From: Treponema bryantii
Lineage (GTDB): Bacteria; Spirochaetota; Spirochaetia; Treponematales; Treponemataceae
Reading direction: 5' to 3'
Length of the DNA: 58,857 nucleotides
Assembly: GCA_015061465.1 (NCBI GenBank)
Contig: SUWN01000010.1
Span: 1-58,857, forward strand
The notes under the pieces are model-generated. The model searched no databases and was not told the origin of the DNA. It was given only the letters and a program-made list of their open reading frames with translations. A program made the position numbers and the translations under genes. How positions within the stretch are numbered: position 1 is the stretch's first letter; every line of letters begins with the position of its first letter. Shown here piece after piece: positions 1 through 8,185 of the stretch.

Positions 1-2
1 TT

Positions 3-1604
3 TATGAGGACATTACTTTGAAAGCACAATGGAAATGGCTATATTCTGTAACACTTGATACAGACAAAGGTCAAAATTTAGCAGATTTAAAAATCAAAGA
101 AGGCTATCCAACAGACAAACTTCCTACTCCAAAAAAAGCCGGTAGAATTTTCAAAGGATGGTTTACAGACAAAAATTTTGAAACTTTGTATAACGAAACG
201 CTACCTGTAACAGAAGATTTTACAATTTATGCAAAATGGGAAACACAAACTTTTGCAAATCCATATAAATTCAACGATGGAACTTTTGTAGAGACACCTT
301 CTCAATGGCAAGCACGCGCAGAAGAACTTTACCAAGATTACCAAGATTTAATGTATGGACAATGGAGAACTGGCGAAACTGTTGAATACGAAATTTTACC
401 AACAACAAAAAAAGTTGAAGATGAAGAAGGCAACGAAACAGAAGTTGACGACCCTCTAAACAAAATAATCAAACTTACAATTACACGTCCAGACACTAAA
501 AAATCAATTTCTTACAACGCAAAAGTAACTTTACCAGATTCAGCAAAATGTACAATGCCAGAAGGTGGCTGGCCATTTGTTTTAGGAGTTTCAACAGGAG
601 TTTCTGAAAACATTGCTTTAGAAAATGGATACGCTTTTGTTGTACCAAGCATAATGGGAACTATCACTTGGGATGGTAACACTTTCCCTTGGGACATTGG
701 TGTTACAGGAATTGCAGAAGACAATATAAATCACAAAGGTTTATTCTACGATTTATATCCTTACAACAAAAACGATCCAAAAAGCCAAACTGGTGAATTA
801 ATGGCATGGGGTTGGGGACTTTCAAAAATTATTGATGCTTTATACAACGGAGCCGCAGCAGAATTAAACATCAATAAAGAAAACTCAATTGTTACTGGCG
901 TATCTCGTTATGGAAAAGCCGCTGCTGTTTGTGGAACATTTGAACGTCGTATAAAAATGGTAGCACCAGGATGTTCAGGGGCAGGTGGAATGGCTTCTTA
1001 TAGATATTTTTCAGAAGATATGACTTACGATTTAAGTTCTGTTGGTGCAAGTGTTAATCATGTTTGGGGTGCAAACGAACCATTAGGAAGTTTAACATCA
1101 GACAGCGAAGGTGGTTGGTTTAATGACAAATTCAGAAGTTTCAAAAACCCAACAGATTTTGAATTAGATCAATATATGTTAGCGGCTATAAACGCAGATC
1201 CAAATCGTTACTTTGTAATTCTAGGAGCAGCAAGTAATACTGACGACTGGGTAAATGCACCTTCTATGTATTTAACATACCGTGCAGCAGAAACAATTTA
1301 TAAATTCCTTGGCTTAGAAGATCACATTTATTGTTATTTCCACAACAATGGCCACGCCGTAACAGAAGATGATATGAAATATTTAATCGATTTATTCAAC
1401 GATAAAGTTTATGGTAACAAAACAAACATCGCAGAATTTGATTACGAAACAGCATTAAGAACTTCTGTTTTTGAAGAAGCAGCAAACTACGATCCATTAT
1501 TCGATACAATCGACAAGCAATGGGACCATCCTGTAGATAACGAACGAAATCATGATGCAAAATTAAAAGATATTCGTTCTGGTTCTGCACCTTTGTATAA
1601 ATAA
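3..1604 (+). CDS. Secreted glucuronoyl esterase-like (CE15-like) protein with InlB-type repeat, 5'-truncated
   Basis: The frame is open to the left edge (Y-E-D-I-T-L precedes the TTG at 18), so the N-terminus and any signal peptide lie outside the window. Numbering from the TTG, residues about 20-77 form an InlB/Listeria-Bacteroides-type repeat (GRIFKGWFTDKNFE, ending TIYAKWE), and the first visible residues look like the tail of another repeat. Residues about 85-520 resemble an alpha/beta-hydrolase of the CE15 glucuronoyl esterase group. The nucleophile motif G-V-S-R-Y-G-K has its Ser near residue 296, followed by a Gly-rich SGAGG, and H-N-N-G-H-A-V near 442-448 supplies the probable catalytic His. 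CE15 enzymes cleave ester links between lignin and glucuronoxylan, which would suit a gut or rumen organism. The substrate is inferred; only the fold-level motifs are visible. Confidence 0.75.
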   Translation, partial: YEDITLKAQWKWLYSVTLDTDKGQNLADLKIKEGYPTDKLPTPKKAGRIFKGWFTDKNFETLYNETLPVTEDFTIYAKWETQTFANPYKFNDGTFVETPSQWQARAEELYQDYQDLMYGQWRTGETVEYEILPTTKKVEDEEGNETEVDDPLNKIIKLTITRPDTKKSISYNAKVTLPDSAKCTMPEGGWPFVLGVSTGVSENIALENGYAFVVPSIMGTITWDGNTFPWDIGVTGIAEDNINHKGLFYDLYPYNKNDPKSQTGELMAWGWGLSKIIDALYNGAAAELNINKENSIVTGVSRYGKAAAVCGTFERRIKMVAPGCSGAGGMASYRYFSEDMTYDLSSVGASVNHVWGANEPLGSLTSDSEGGWFNDKFRSFKNPTDFELDQYMLAAINADPNRYFVILGAASNTDDWVNAPSMYLTYRAAETIYKFLGLEDHIYCYFHNNGHAVTEDDMKYLIDLFNDKVYGNKTNIAEFDYETALRTSVFEEAANYDPLFDTIDKQWDHPVDNERNHDAKLKDIRSGSAPLYK

Positions 1605-1621
1605 AAGTAATTACGAGTTAT

Positions 1622-1648
1622 CCACAAGGACAAAAATTGTCCTTGTGG
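1622..1648 (+). terminator. Perfect 12-bp hairpin downstream of the esterase gene
   Basis: The arms CCACAAGGACAA (1622-1633) and TTGTCCTTGTGG (1637-1648) pair perfectly around an AAA loop, 18 bases after the stop codon. A T-run follows only after 13 further bases, so it is an imperfect intrinsic terminator. It lies between convergent genes and may serve both strands. Confidence 0.55.
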
Positions 1649-1674
1649 TCAGGATTTTCAGTTTTTTAGAGTCC

Positions 1675-2331
1675 TTACAATCCCTTGCCTATTAATAAAT
1701 CTTGCAAATCTTTTACAGTGTCACAAATATAGTCGGCACCAGCGTTTTGATGTTCTTCTTTTGAACCGTAACCAAACAAAACTCCACAAGATTTTATGTT
1801 ATTTTTTTGCGCACCAATAATGTCGTATTCTCTGTCGCCAATCATAAGGATTGTTTCTTTATCTTTATTTTTAGCCAAACTTAACGCGTATTCAATTACT
1901 TCTTCTTTTTTGCTTCTTGATTCATCCATGTTGCTTCCACAAATAAAATCAAAATATTTAGACAAATCAAAATGATCTAAAATCTGAACAGAATATTGTT
2001 CTGGTTTAGAAGTTGCAACAATCAATTCAAATCCTTGCTCTTTTAGTGCTTGCAAAAGTTGTGGAATTCCTTCATAAACAGTGTTTTCAAAAAGTCCTTT
2101 TGTGGCAAAATGTTCACGATATTTTTTTACTGCTAAATCATTTTTTTCACCAGTAAACCCAAACTCTTTTTCAAAAGTAGAAGGCAACGGTGGCCCAATA
2201 AAAGAACATAGTTTTTCATAACTTGGAATTTCAATTCCAAAAAATTTTAAAGCGTGAATAAAAGAATTTGTAATTCCTTCAGCTGGGTCTGTAAGTGTTC
2301 CATCTAAATCAAATAAAATAGTTTTAAACAA
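1675..2331 (-). CDS. HAD-superfamily phosphatase (phosphoglycolate phosphatase-like)
   Basis: This 218-residue protein has the full set of haloacid dehalogenase motifs: F-D-L-D-G-T-L-T-D near the N-terminus (nucleophile Asp), V-A-T-S-K-P (motif II), a downstream Lys, and M-I-G-D-R-E-Y-D (motif IV). A helical cap lies between motifs I and II, as in Gph/PpaX-type phosphatases. The longest frame starts at 2397 but would add a spurious hydrophobic tail read from inside azlD. I chose the TTG at 2331, which is preceded by GGAG seven bases upstream and places motif I at the usual distance from the N-terminus. This start overlaps the azlD stop by 8 bases, suggesting translational coupling as third gene of an azlC-azlD operon. 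The substrate cannot be told from sequence. Confidence 0.85.
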   Translation of the reverse strand: MFKTILFDLDGTLTDPAEGITNSFIHALKFFGIEIPSYEKLCSFIGPPLPSTFEKEFGFTGEKNDLAVKKYREHFATKGLFENTVYEGIPQLLQALKEQGFELIVATSKPEQYSVQILDHFDLSKYFDFICGSNMDESRSKKEEVIEYALSLAKNKDKETILMIGDREYDIIGAQKNNIKSCGVLFGYGSKEEHQNAGADYICDTVKDLQDLLIGKGL

Positions 2332-2632
2332 GAAATAACTCCACAATAAAAACAATAAAACAACAAATACATGCAACAGGAAATAATCCCGCTCCAAGAT
2401 ACGACGATATAATTCCTACAATCAAAGCAATAATCCCTGCGATTGGAGATTGTGTTGCATTGATGATTGCCGGGAATGTCATAACCGCAAGTGTCACGTA
2501 CGGAATGTAAAATAAAAAAGAACGTAAAAATTTGTTCTTAATTGGTTTACGAATTAAAGTTAATGGCAAAACTCGAATCAAATAAGAAACAAGTGCCGCT
2601 GTAAAAATATAAATGTAGGGATTATTTTTCAT
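2324..2632 (-). CDS. azlD: AzlD-type branched-chain amino acid exporter subunit
   Basis: The 102-residue protein has about three hydrophobic segments and the AzlD-like pattern V-S-Y-L-I-R-V-L-P near residue 15, followed by a loop and F-L-F-Y-I-P-Y. AzlD is the small partner of AzlC in LIV-E/AzlCD exporters of branched-chain amino acids. It starts inside the end of azlC (11-base overlap) and its stop overlaps the start of the HAD gene, so the three are probably translated from one message. The amino-acid substrate is inferred from the family. Confidence 0.85.
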   Translation of the reverse strand: MKNNPYIYIFTAALVSYLIRVLPLTLIRKPIKNKFLRSFLFYIPYVTLAVMTFPAIINATQSPIAGIIALIVGIISSYLGAGLFPVACICCFIVFIVELFLV

Positions 2633-3365
2633 TTTGAACTTCCCCCTGATTTTCTGAATTTTCCATATCTTCGTCTTTTACAGGTTTGATGATTGCAATT
2701 ACCGAAGAAATCAATATTGTCAAAATGATTGTTCTTGTTCCGTCAGAAAGATTCCTTATTAATGGAAGAATTCCGCACAAATAACTACAAATAAAACTTA
2801 CAATCACAGCAATTGCAATTACTACATTCTTTTTTGCCGGCGGAATAATAATCGCTATAAACATTCCGTACAACGCAACAGAAAGCGCGCTCACAATTTT
2901 TGCATCTAAAAAATTTCCTGCAAGAATTCCAAGCGACGTTCCAATACTCCACAACGGAACTGAAATAAAAATCGCGCCATAATTATACCATGGATTCAAA
3001 AATCCTTTTTGCGCAATCGAAATCCCAAAAATTTCGTCAGTAATTCCAAAGCCTACAAAAAATCGATGAATAAATTTTGTTTCAGGATTAAAACGTTGGC
3101 TCAATGCACAACTCATCAAAAGATAACGCGCATTTACAACAAAAGTGATTACTGCAACTTCCAAATAAGTTACGCCTTCTTTTATCGCTGTAAAAAGTGC
3201 ATATTCACCGGCAGAAGCAACATTAAAAAAACTTGCAATAAACCCTTCAAACGCAGAAAGCCCCGCATTTTGTGCAACAATTCCCAAAGAAAAAGCGACT
3301 GCAAAATAACCTAATCCAATTGGAATTCCATCCCGAATTCCTTGAAGAAAAACATTCTTTTTCAT
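2622..3365 (-). CDS. azlC: AzlC-type branched-chain amino acid exporter, large subunit
   Basis: This 247-residue integral membrane protein opens with the typical AzlC signature G-I-R-D-G-I-P-I-G-L-G-Y-F-A-V-A-F and has about seven to eight hydrophobic helices. The longer open frame (to 3464) adds 33 residues without character. The ATG at 3365, giving M-K-K-N-V-F, matches the family N-terminus, although only a weak ribosome binding site (TTGG) is visible. The charged C-terminal tail (about 20 residues) is longer than the transmembrane core needs. It is the first gene of the azlC-azlD-HAD operon. Confidence 0.88.
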   Translation of the reverse strand: MKKNVFLQGIRDGIPIGLGYFAVAFSLGIVAQNAGLSAFEGFIASFFNVASAGEYALFTAIKEGVTYLEVAVITFVVNARYLLMSCALSQRFNPETKFIHRFFVGFGITDEIFGISIAQKGFLNPWYNYGAIFISVPLWSIGTSLGILAGNFLDAKIVSALSVALYGMFIAIIIPPAKKNVVIAIAVIVSFICSYLCGILPLIRNLSDGTRTIILTILISSVIAIIKPVKDEDMENSENQGEVQNEK

Positions 3366-3473
3366 AAAACAAACCAAGTTGTCCGTAAAAATCGATTTTG
3401 AAAAACCAACCTCACGAAAAATAATGACATTATAATAGAATATTTTATTGCAAATAACAATCATTATAAACAG

Positions 3474-3502
3474 TTGTTTTTTTCAGTTTTGTAACGTAAT
3501 AT
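3474..3502 (+). promoter_or_regulatory. Predicted sigma-70 promoter placing the transcript start at the ctpA ATG
   Basis: TTGTTT (3474-3479), a 17-base spacer and TAATAT (3497-3502) form a standard -35/-10 pair. The start codon at 3509 is only 6 bases after the -10 box, so transcription would begin at or within a base or two of the ATG. No ribosome binding site is present, consistent with a leaderless message. Confidence 0.5.
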
Positions 3503-3508
3503 ATATAT

Positions 3509-4999
3509 ATGAAAAAAAATATTAATCATAAGAAAATACGCACTTTCATTTATGGATTTGCGTTTGTAATAAGCATTCTTTGTACTTCACAATGTTTTGC
3601 TCAATCTTCTACAAAAAAAGACACAAAAGCTTCTAGTTTTCAATATATGAAAAAACTAAACAACGTTTTTGATTATGTTCAGCAAAACTACGTTGATGAA
3701 ATTGACCCAAGTGTTTTGTACGAAGGCGCACTCAAAGGTATGTTAGAAGCCTTAGAAGATCCTTACACACTTTATTTGGATTCTGATTACATGCGCGATT
3801 TACAAGACACAACCGCAGGAAATTTTGGCGGCGTTGGTTTATCTATTTCAAAACCACTCGAAAACAAAGCCGACAAACCTGCTTACGTTGAAGTTGCCTA
3901 CCCTATCGATGATTCTCCGGGAGCAAAAGCTGGTATTCAAGCTGGAGATTTATTAATTGCAGTAGAAGGTCAACCAACTGATGAAATGTCAATGAACGAT
4001 GTTTTAGACGTCCTCCGTGGTGAAATTGGAACTCCTGTTACAGTTACTGTTCAACGTGGAGCAAACATGAAATTCGATGTAAAACTCGTTCGTGCGTTGA
4101 TTGAAGTTCCAACTGCAAAATACGGAATGATTGAAGGCACAAAAACAGGTTACGTTCGTCTTATTGAATTTACACCAGAAACTCCAAACAGACTTCAAGA
4201 TGCGTTAGATTCTTTTGAACAAGAAGGTTTTGACAGTTTGATTATCGATGTTCGCGACAATCCGGGCGGATTAATTACAAGCGTTGTGAATGTTGTAGAC
4301 AAATTTATTGACGAAGGAGTAATAGTTTCTACAAAAAGCCGCGTTTTGTTTGAAAATCACGAATTTCTTGCAACACCAGATAAAACTACTTTTACAAAAA
4401 AAGTTCCAATCGTTATTTTAATTAACCGAGGTTCTGCAAGTGCTTCTGAAATTTTATCGGGCGCTTTAAAAGATTATCATTTGGCTTATCTTGTTGGCGA
4501 AAAAACTTACGGAAAAGGTTCTGTTCAGCAAGTAATTCCATTAAGCAACACAGACGGATTCAAAATGACAACTGCACGATATTACACTCCAAGTGATGTA
4601 AATATCGATAAAATTGGAATTCCTCCTGATTTAGAAATTAAAAACTTTTTTATTCCTAAAGAACAAGAAGACGTTTACGTAAAACTTGTTGAATCTGGCG
4701 AACTTGAAAAATTGGCAAAAGAAAATTCAAATATGACAGAAGCCGAAATTACAAAAGCGGCCGAAGAACTTGCAAAAACTTATCCAATCGATTTAAGAAT
4801 TTTGCGTCGCTTGATTCGTGTTCAGGCAAAAAAAGCACAATCGGCAGCGTTGTACGATATGGATTATGATATTCAATTACAAGAAGCGCTCAAAATTGTT
4901 CAACGTCCTGATTTCTTTGATTTGGTAAAAAACACAAAAACTCTAAAAGAATTGCAAGAAGAAGCTGAACAAAAAGCAGCCGAAACTCAAGAAGAATAA
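3509..4999 (+). CDS. ctpA: S41 C-terminal processing protease (CtpA-type)
   Basis: The 496-residue protein has an N-terminal signal sequence (positive K/R stretch, hydrophobic core, C-F-A-Q cleavage region near residue 31), a PDZ domain at about 90-185 (G-V-G-L-S-I ... G-I-Q-A-G-D), and the S41 catalytic domain. The catalytic motifs are G-S-A-S-A-S-E-I-L (nucleophile Ser) and G-E-K-T-Y-G-K-G-S-V-Q (Lys of the Ser-Lys dyad). CtpA-type enzymes trim or degrade periplasmic and outer-envelope proteins from their C-termini. A Lys/Glu-rich tail follows the protease domain. rsmE begins two bases after the stop, so the two are co-transcribed. Which CtpA paralogue this represents is not determinable here. 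Confidence 0.92.
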   Translation: MKKNINHKKIRTFIYGFAFVISILCTSQCFAQSSTKKDTKASSFQYMKKLNNVFDYVQQNYVDEIDPSVLYEGALKGMLEALEDPYTLYLDSDYMRDLQDTTAGNFGGVGLSISKPLENKADKPAYVEVAYPIDDSPGAKAGIQAGDLLIAVEGQPTDEMSMNDVLDVLRGEIGTPVTVTVQRGANMKFDVKLVRALIEVPTAKYGMIEGTKTGYVRLIEFTPETPNRLQDALDSFEQEGFDSLIIDVRDNPGGLITSVVNVVDKFIDEGVIVSTKSRVLFENHEFLATPDKTTFTKKVPIVILINRGSASASEILSGALKDYHLAYLVGEKTYGKGSVQQVIPLSNTDGFKMTTARYYTPSDVNIDKIGIPPDLEIKNFFIPKEQEDVYVKLVESGELEKLAKENSNMTEAEITKAAEELAKTYPIDLRILRRLIRVQAKKAQSAALYDMDYDIQLQEALKIVQRPDFFDLVKNTKTLKELQEEAEQKAAETQEE

Positions 5000-5001
5000 T
5001 A

Positions 5002-5817
5002 ATGCGTCAATTTATTTTAGAAAAACAACCATCTTCAGACGGACTCGTTCATATTATTGGCAAAGATTACAGATATTTGCGCCAAGTTTTGCGAGTAAAA
5101 AACGGTGATATGCTGAGTTTGCGTCTTCCAGATGGTTCTCTAAAAAATTCTACAGTCGCTTTTGTAGATGAAAACGCAAAAAAAATCACATTGCAACTTT
5201 GTGCCGATTCTGGTTTTGAAGACAAATCAATCACACGGGGAGTCCAAGCAAACCAAATTCAAACATTATTTGATAAAAATGAATATTGGCTTTTTCAATT
5301 TATTCCGCGCCCACAAAAATTTGAACAAATTGTTCGTCAGGCGACTGAATGTGGAATTACAAATATTGTTCCTATCATCGGTGAATATTGCGAAAAAATC
5401 AGTTTGACTTCTTTTTCAGAAAACAAATTATCCAGATTAGAAAAAATCATAAAAGAAGCTCGCCAACAAAGTGGTTCACCAGTTCAAACAAAAATCTTTG
5501 AGCCAATGTCTTTGAAGCAGGCAATTGATTTATGGAATAAAGAAACTTTGGAAGGAACAAATCTTGGTTTTGTCTTAAGTGAACGGGACGAAAATTCTCC
5601 CAAATTAAGTCAAATCGTTTCTTCTTCATCTGGATTAAAAAAAATCTGTATTGCAATCGGGAACGAAGGTGGAATAAGCCCAGCAGAAGTTGAACTTTTA
5701 AAAACAAAAGGTCTATTCTACCCGCTTCATTTTTCCGTAAATATACTTAGGTGCGAAACTGCGGCTTTATACGGAATTGCTGCAATTCAATCAACAATTC
5801 AAGATTTTGTGTTATAA
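5002..5817 (+). CDS. rsmE: 16S rRNA (uracil1498-N3)-methyltransferase RsmE
   Basis: The 271-residue protein begins with a PUA-like domain (H-I-I-G-K-D-Y-R-Y-L-R-Q-V-L-R near residues 17-32) and ends with the SPOUT knot signature I-G-N-E-G-G-I-S-P-A-E-V-E and L-R-C-E-T-A-A-L-Y-G, which forms the AdoMet pocket of RsmE. It methylates N3 of U1498 in 16S rRNA of the assembled small subunit. Length and motif order are normal. It follows ctpA after two bases and is followed by a TagA-like gene. Confidence 0.93.
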   Translation: MRQFILEKQPSSDGLVHIIGKDYRYLRQVLRVKNGDMLSLRLPDGSLKNSTVAFVDENAKKITLQLCADSGFEDKSITRGVQANQIQTLFDKNEYWLFQFIPRPQKFEQIVRQATECGITNIVPIIGEYCEKISLTSFSENKLSRLEKIIKEARQQSGSPVQTKIFEPMSLKQAIDLWNKETLEGTNLGFVLSERDENSPKLSQIVSSSSGLKKICIAIGNEGGISPAEVELLKTKGLFYPLHFSVNILRCETAALYGIAAIQSTIQDFVL

Positions 5818-5843
5818 TAGTTGGGATTTTTGGGAGGAATTAT

Positions 5844-6584
5844 ATGGCTATTGAAAGGATTTCTTTACTTGGTGTTCCAGTTGATATTTGTTCACCAGAC
5901 AAATTAGAAAATCAAATTCTGGAATTATTAGCAAAACCGGGTACAAAACAAATCATCTTTCTTTCCATTTGGGATTTATTAAAAGCTCGCCGAAAAAAGA
6001 GTATTTTTGCAGAAACTGTAAGAAACGCTGACCTTGTAATTCCAATTTCCAAAAGCATTTTAAATGGAGCAAAATTCCTCAAACGAAACATTCCTCACAG
6101 ATACAATCCTTTTGAATGCGTAATCCAAATTCTTTCTATTTTGGACGCACATTTTAAAACATTATATTTATTCGGTTCAAACAAAAAAACTTTACAACAA
6201 GCCGAAAGTAATCTTCACGACACATTTACAAATTTAAGAATTGTGGGACGCTACGTAGGATATTATCCAAAACAAATGGAAGATAACATTATTCAAGCAA
6301 TGTTCAAAGCCCAACCATCTTTAGTTTTAATGAGCGATGGAATCAAAGAAAAAAATTGTTGGGCTTACAAACGTCGCAACAGATTTTCATCAAGCATTTT
6401 CTTATATTACAAAGACGCTTTTGGAATTTTTTCTGAACGAATCAAACGCGTAAAAGAAAAAACCTTCAACAATGGCAACGAAATCTTTGTAGAACTTTTG
6501 CACAATCCTTTTAAAATCGTTTTGATTTTCCCATTCATTTGGTATTTGATTGTTCTTTTGTTTCACAGAATCTTAAAAAAATAA
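5844..6584 (+). CDS. Divergent WecG/TagA/CpsF-family glycosyltransferase-like protein
   Basis: The start is the ATG at 5844, with a strong GGGAGG seven bases upstream; the longer frame overlaps rsmE and is not needed. The 246-residue protein keeps the TagA outline: G-V-P-V-D-I at the N-terminus, L-Y-L-F-G-S near the middle, then G-Y-Y-P ... P-S-L-V-L-M-S-D-G. Key positions differ from the family as I know it. The catalytic-Asp region (usually A-D-G) reads I-S-K-S, and the usual G-x-P-K-Q-E-x-W reads G-I-K-E-K-N-C-W. The C-terminus ends in a hydrophobic helix (about 225-243) and a basic tail, suggesting membrane attachment. TagA-family enzymes transfer N-acetylmannosamine-type sugars to lipid-linked acceptors. 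Whether this copy is active is doubtful. Confidence 0.72.
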   Translation: MAIERISLLGVPVDICSPDKLENQILELLAKPGTKQIIFLSIWDLLKARRKKSIFAETVRNADLVIPISKSILNGAKFLKRNIPHRYNPFECVIQILSILDAHFKTLYLFGSNKKTLQQAESNLHDTFTNLRIVGRYVGYYPKQMEDNIIQAMFKAQPSLVLMSDGIKEKNCWAYKRRNRFSSSIFLYYKDAFGIFSERIKRVKEKTFNNGNEIFVELLHNPFKIVLIFPFIWYLIVLLFHRILKK

Positions 6585-6631
6585 AAAATTTAGTTTTCCT
6601 AAAGTTTTTTAATAAAATTTCATTTTTTCTC

Positions 6632-6660
6632 TTTACAAAAAAAATAAACGGTTATAAAAT
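6632..6660 (+). promoter_or_regulatory. Predicted promoter of the paaK-ACT operon
   Basis: TTTACA (6632-6637), 17 bases and TAAAAT (6655-6660) form a plausible -35/-10 pair. Transcription from here would give a leader of about 180 bases before the paaK start at 6846. Confidence 0.4.
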
Positions 6661-6720
6661 AAAATCATGTTAAGAATAATCTTTACAAATTCTTCATTTC
6701 TCTTTCAATTCTTTATACAG

Positions 6721-6784
6721 AACTTCGCCTTTGGGCGAGTTTAATTTTAAGCAAAAATATTTGCAGCAGCCCACCTGCTTTTTT
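6721..6784 (+). promoter_or_regulatory. Hairpin cluster in the paaK leader (possible attenuator)
   Basis: Three hairpins follow each other: AAC-TCGCC with GGCGA-GTT (6721-6741, one bulged T), GCAAA with TTTGC (6751-6764), and AGCAG with CTGCT (6765-6779) directly followed by six T. The last resembles a weak intrinsic terminator about 60 bases before paaK. No known riboswitch class was recognised. Confidence 0.35.
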
Positions 6785-6845
6785 CACGATGCGTAAGCAC
6801 AAAATCAACAAAAACTTCTCAAAAACAAAAAAAAGGAAAAAAACT

Positions 6846-8165
6846 ATGTCAGAAAACAAATATTATCATAAAGATATTGAAACAATGTCTGTAGAACAGA
6901 TAAAAGAATTACAAGGCAAACGCTTGGCTGAACAATTCCGTTATGTTTACGAAAACGTAGAATATTATCGCAATCGTTGTATAGAAGCTGGCGTTACTCC
7001 AGATGATGTAAAAGGCTTGGAAGATTTGCACAAAGTTCCTTTTACTTGTAAAGATGATTTACGCGCAACTTATCCTTATGGATTATTCGCAGCTCCTTTA
7101 AAAGACGTTGTTCGTCTTCACGCTTCAAGCGGAACTACAGGAAAACAAATTGTTGTTGGTTACACAAAAGAAGACCTTGATATTTGGGATGATTTAGTTG
7201 CTCGCCAATTAGTTGCAATCGGTGCTTCAAAAGATGATTTTGTTCACATAGCTTATGGTTACGGTTTATTCACTGGTGGATTGGGACTTCACGGGGGAGC
7301 TTCTAAAGTTGGTTGTACTGTAATTCCAATTTCGGCAGGAAACACTCCAAGACAAATTACTGTTATGCACGACTTTGGTTCAACAATTCTTTGTTGTACT
7401 CCAAGTTATGCTGCATATTTAGGCGAAACTCTTCACGATATGGGACACGACACAAGTTATCTCAACTTAAAAGCCGGAATTTTTGGTGCAGAACCTTGGA
7501 CAGAAGGAATGCGTAAAGATATTGAAAAATCACTCGGTATAAAAGCATACGACATCTACGGACTTACAGAAATTATGGGACCAGGAGTTGCATACGAATG
7601 TCAGGCTCAAAACGGAATGCACGTAAACGAAGACCACTTCATTGTAGAAACAATTGATCCAGAAACAGGAAAACAACTTCCAGAAGGCTCAAAAGGTGAA
7701 CTCGTATTCACTTGTCTTACAAAAAAAGCATTCCCATTAATGCGCTTTAGAACAAAAGACATCGGTGTATTAAATAGAGAAGTTTGTTCATGTGGACGTA
7801 CTTTTGTAAGAATGAGTAAACCAATGGGAAGAACTGACGACATGCTCATCATTCGTGGTGTAAACGTGTTCCCTTCTCAAATTGAAACTGTACTTTTGCA
7901 ATACGGATATCCACCAAACTATCAGATTATCGTTGGAAGAGAAAACAACAACGATACATTCGAAGTAAAAGTTGAAATGACACCAGATAAATTCAGTGAC
8001 GTTATTGCTGATATTCGTAAAAAAGAAGCTGAATTATCAAATGCAATGCAATCTTTACTACAAATCAAGGCAAAAATCACTCTTGTTGCTCCAAAAACTA
8101 TTCAACGTAGTGAAGGAAAAGCAAAACGTGTAATTGATACTCGTAATTTAATCGATAATAAATAG
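6846..8165 (+). CDS. paaK: Phenylacetate-CoA ligase family protein
   Basis: The ATG at 6846 follows a GGA site in an A-rich stretch and gives M-S-E-N-K-Y-Y-H-K, a normal N-terminus for a 439-residue PaaK. An upstream in-frame ATG at 6789 would add a Lys-rich tail of no family character. The AMP-forming ligase motifs are present: S-S-G-T-T-G-K near residue 100 (phosphate loop), Y-G-L-T-E-I-M-G-P-G (A5), and R-T-K-D-I-G with the cysteine pair C-S-C-G-R typical of PaaK. Such enzymes form aryl-CoA via an acyl-AMP. In anaerobes they commonly act on aryl acids from aromatic amino-acid fermentation. The downstream ACT gene supports that setting. The exact acid is inferred. Confidence 0.88.
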   Translation: MSENKYYHKDIETMSVEQIKELQGKRLAEQFRYVYENVEYYRNRCIEAGVTPDDVKGLEDLHKVPFTCKDDLRATYPYGLFAAPLKDVVRLHASSGTTGKQIVVGYTKEDLDIWDDLVARQLVAIGASKDDFVHIAYGYGLFTGGLGLHGGASKVGCTVIPISAGNTPRQITVMHDFGSTILCCTPSYAAYLGETLHDMGHDTSYLNLKAGIFGAEPWTEGMRKDIEKSLGIKAYDIYGLTEIMGPGVAYECQAQNGMHVNEDHFIVETIDPETGKQLPEGSKGELVFTCLTKKAFPLMRFRTKDIGVLNREVCSCGRTFVRMSKPMGRTDDMLIIRGVNVFPSQIETVLLQYGYPPNYQIIVGRENNNDTFEVKVEMTPDKFSDVIADIRKKEAELSNAMQSLLQIKAKITLVAPKTIQRSEGKAKRVIDTRNLIDNK

Positions 8166-8185
8166 AAGACACTAGGAGGAAGATT

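Noticed and set aside
3009..3314. 101-residue plus-strand frame
   Set aside because: It is antisense to azlC, lacks a binding site and has a composition typical of the complement of a membrane protein gene.
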